Positions 6,229 to 7,689 of a stretch of DNA of 7,689 nt are shown here, piece by piece. Below the pieces are notes generated by a model. That model was not told the DNA's origin, did not search any database, and saw only the letters and a list, made by a program, of their open reading frames with translations. Positions within the stretch are counted from its first letter, which is position 1, and each line of letters begins with the position of its first letter. Source of the stretch: an uncultured Clostridium sp. (GTDB lineage: Bacteria; Bacillota; Clostridia; TANB77; CAG-508); contig CAMSEX010000057.1 in the NCBI GenBank assembly GCA_947057875.1, forward strand, positions 1 through 7,689, read 5' to 3'. Made by a program: the position numbers and the translations under genes.

Positions 6229-7612
6229 TGATTTCTCCTTTTAAATACCATTTATGATTTTCCGTAATTTTCACATTTACCATATTCCCTATTTCGTGCA
6301 CTTTATCTGGTGCAAAAATAACAACTTTATTTGTATCCGTTCTACCTGTCCATTTCGTTTCATCATTTTTGCTTTTTCCTTCAATCAATATTTTGTGCGT
6401 TGTTCCCATATATTTTTGATTATTTTCATCCACTTTTGCTTCATACAATTCTTTTAATCTGTCAAATCTTTTATGCTTGATTTCTTCTGGCACTTGGTCC
6501 TCTCGGATCGCCGCCACAGTTCCCTCTCTTGGCGAATAAATAAACATAAAAATTTGCTCAAAATTAACTCGTCTTACAACATCCAATGTATCCTCAAATT
6601 CCTCCTCTGTCTCTCCTGGAAATCCCACAATAATATCCGTAGACAGCATCAAATTTGGAATTTGCTTTTTCATTTTATCCACCAACTCTAAATATTGCTC
6701 CTTCGTATATTGACGGTTCATTTCCTTTAGCACTTTGCTATTTCCAGATTGCAAAGGCAAATGCACAATCCTTGAAATTTTATCAATATCTCGAATTGCT
6801 TTAATCACATCATCTGTAAAATCTTTCGGATGTGGCGAAATAAAATTAATTTTTTCGATTTGTTCAATTCTAGCCACAGCATATAACAATTTTGCAAACG
6901 AATTAATTTTGCTATCTGCTATACCTTTTTCACGTTCCACCGCCATATAAGAATTCACATTTTGTCCCAAAAGCGTGACTTCTTTATAGCCTTGATTCGC
7001 CAAATTTTGAATCTCCTCCAAAATCTTCTGTGGCTTTCTACTTCTTTCTCTTCCACGCACATATGGCACTATGCAATAGGTACAAAAATTATTGCAACCA
7101 TACATAATCGTCACACTCGCACTAAATTTGCTATTTCTCTTAATCGGCAAATCCTCCTGAATTTCGCCTTCTATATCAATCACATCACGCACTTTTTCAT
7201 TTTTTTCCATAGCTTTGCAAATATCTTCTGGCAAATTTGGAAGCGTGTGGGTTCCAAAAATAATATCCACAAAAGGATAACTTTTTTTGATTTTCTCAAC
7301 CATCACTTTTTCTTGCATCATGCAACCACCAATTGCAATCACCAAATTTTTAGACTTTTTCAAATTTTTCAGTTCTCCAATTTTGCCAAACAATCTTTCT
7401 TCCGCATTCTCACGGACACAACAAGTATTAAAAACAATCAAATTTGCTTCTTTTTCCTGTTCAGCTCTGCAAAATCCCATTTCTTCCAACATACCAGCAA
7501 TTTTTTCGGAATCATTCTCATTTAACTGACACCCAAACGTCGTAATATAATATCGCAAACTACCCTCTCGCACTTTTTGTTTTACTTTTTCCAAAATTTC
7601 TTTTTCTAACAC
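6218..7612 (-). CDS. miaB: tRNA-2-methylthio-N6-dimethylallyladenosine synthase MiaB
   Basis: MiaB is a radical-SAM methylthiotransferase that converts i6A37 to ms2i6A37 in tRNAs reading UNN codons, aiding codon-anticodon pairing and frame maintenance. The 464-residue protein has the three family domains. The N-terminal methylthiotransferase domain (about 19-140) has cluster ligands Cys28 (TFGCQLN), Cys64 (NTCCVRE) and Cys97 (IGGCMMQ). The radical SAM core (about 160-390) has CNNFCTYC (Cys173, Cys177, Cys180) followed by IVPYVRGRERSR. A C-terminal TRAM domain (about 400-462) contains the WTGRTDTNKVV motif typical of MiaB rather than MtaB or RimO. Cys65 next to Cys64 is an extra cysteine. The start is GTG at 7612, preceded by AGGAGG at 7621-7626 with an 8-nt spacer. 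It is the first gene of the miaB-HTH-mutS unit, and its 3' end carries the start and ribosome site of the next gene. Confidence 0.97.
   Translation of the reverse strand: MLEKEILEKVKQKVREGSLRYYITTFGCQLNENDSEKIAGMLEEMGFCRAEQEKEANLIVFNTCCVRENAEERLFGKIGELKNLKKSKNLVIAIGGCMMQEKVMVEKIKKSYPFVDIIFGTHTLPNLPEDICKAMEKNEKVRDVIDIEGEIQEDLPIKRNSKFSASVTIMYGCNNFCTYCIVPYVRGRERSRKPQKILEEIQNLANQGYKEVTLLGQNVNSYMAVEREKGIADSKINSFAKLLYAVARIEQIEKINFISPHPKDFTDDVIKAIRDIDKISRIVHLPLQSGNSKVLKEMNRQYTKEQYLELVDKMKKQIPNLMLSTDIIVGFPGETEEEFEDTLDVVRRVNFEQIFMFIYSPREGTVAAIREDQVPEEIKHKRFDRLKELYEAKVDENNQKYMGTTHKILIEGKSKNDETKWTGRTDTNKVVIFAPDKVHEIGNMVNVKITENHKWYLKGEIIEK
6235..6242 (-). promoter_or_regulatory. Ribosome binding site for the TTG start of the HTH gene
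   Basis: AAAAGGAG lies within the last miaB codons, 6 nt upstream of the TTG at 6228-6226. It is the only good ribosome site near the beginning of this frame, so it both supports the non-ATG start and implies coupled translation with miaB. Confidence 0.8.
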
Positions 7613-7620
7613 TTGTTTTG

Positions 7621-7626
7621 CCTCCT
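7621..7626 (-). promoter_or_regulatory. Ribosome binding site for the GTG start of miaB
   Basis: A full AGGAGG on the minus strand, 8 nt before the GTG at 7612-7610. It fixes the non-ATG start of miaB. Confidence 0.85.
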
Positions 7627-7639
7627 AAACTTGTTTTTT

Positions 7640-7668
7640 ATTTTATAACATTTTCCGACATTTTTCAA
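7640..7668 (-). promoter_or_regulatory. Sigma-A-type promoter of the miaB-HTH-mutS unit
   Basis: On the minus strand TTGAAA (7668-7663) and TAAAAT (7645-7640) are separated by 17 bp, each matching the consensus at 5/6 positions. Transcription would start near 7633, just ahead of the AGGAGG site, giving a leader of about 20 nt. The 21 bases between here and the window edge show no further gene or hairpin, so this is likely the operon's promoter, although an upstream gene outside the window could also read through. Confidence 0.65.
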
Positions 7669-7689
7669 GTGATTTTGCATAATTTCGCC

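Noticed and set aside
6254..7529. Plus-strand open frames opposite miaB, including one of 187 residues
   Set aside because: The longest is rich in Phe, His, Ile and Asn, as expected for the complement of Lys/Glu-rich codons, and has no ribosome site; miaB on the other strand is certain.

Overview
The window is AT-rich DNA (roughly one third G+C by eye) with strong purine-rich Shine-Dalgarno sites (AGGAGG, GGAGG), consensus-like sigma-A promoters, an HtrA protease with an uncleaved N-terminal membrane anchor and a pilin-like protein of a type common in Clostridia. This suggests a low-GC Gram-positive bacterium, most likely a member of the Clostridia, probably from a draft or metagenome assembly. 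The first 15 bases match the 3' end of the Illumina Read 2 adapter, so position 1 is probably a physical contig end with untrimmed adapter, not genome.

Layout, left to right. Bases 1-15 are adapter. Bases 16-62 hold the first codons of a truncated minus-strand ORF that starts directly after the stop of a minus-strand prepilin-like gene (63-575). A 242-bp divergent intergenic region (576-817) carries a good promoter for the pilin gene, a weaker candidate promoter for the plus-strand gene, and two inverted repeats that could be operators. The plus-strand gene (818-2128) is a membrane-anchored HtrA/DegP serine protease with one PDZ domain. It ends at a bidirectional terminator shared with the convergent minus-strand cluster.

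The minus-strand cluster, read from 7689 down to 2211, runs miaB (GTG start), an unrecognised protein with three helix-turn-helix-like repeats (TTG start inside the miaB 3' end), mutS, and a monofunctional GT51 peptidoglycan glycosyltransferase. The first three genes overlap or lie 12 bp apart and look like one transcription unit driven by a promoter just upstream of miaB. The glycosyltransferase has its own promoter, whose -35 box lies inside the last codons of mutS; this places its real start at 2912, not at the longer ORF start at 2969.

Functionally, the cluster joins tRNA modification (MiaB), DNA mismatch repair (MutS) and cell-wall glycan polymerisation. HtrA across the terminator handles envelope protein quality control. 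The most novel item is the triple-repeat HTH protein between miaB and mutS. I saw no tRNA, rRNA, CRISPR array, insertion sequence or riboswitch.
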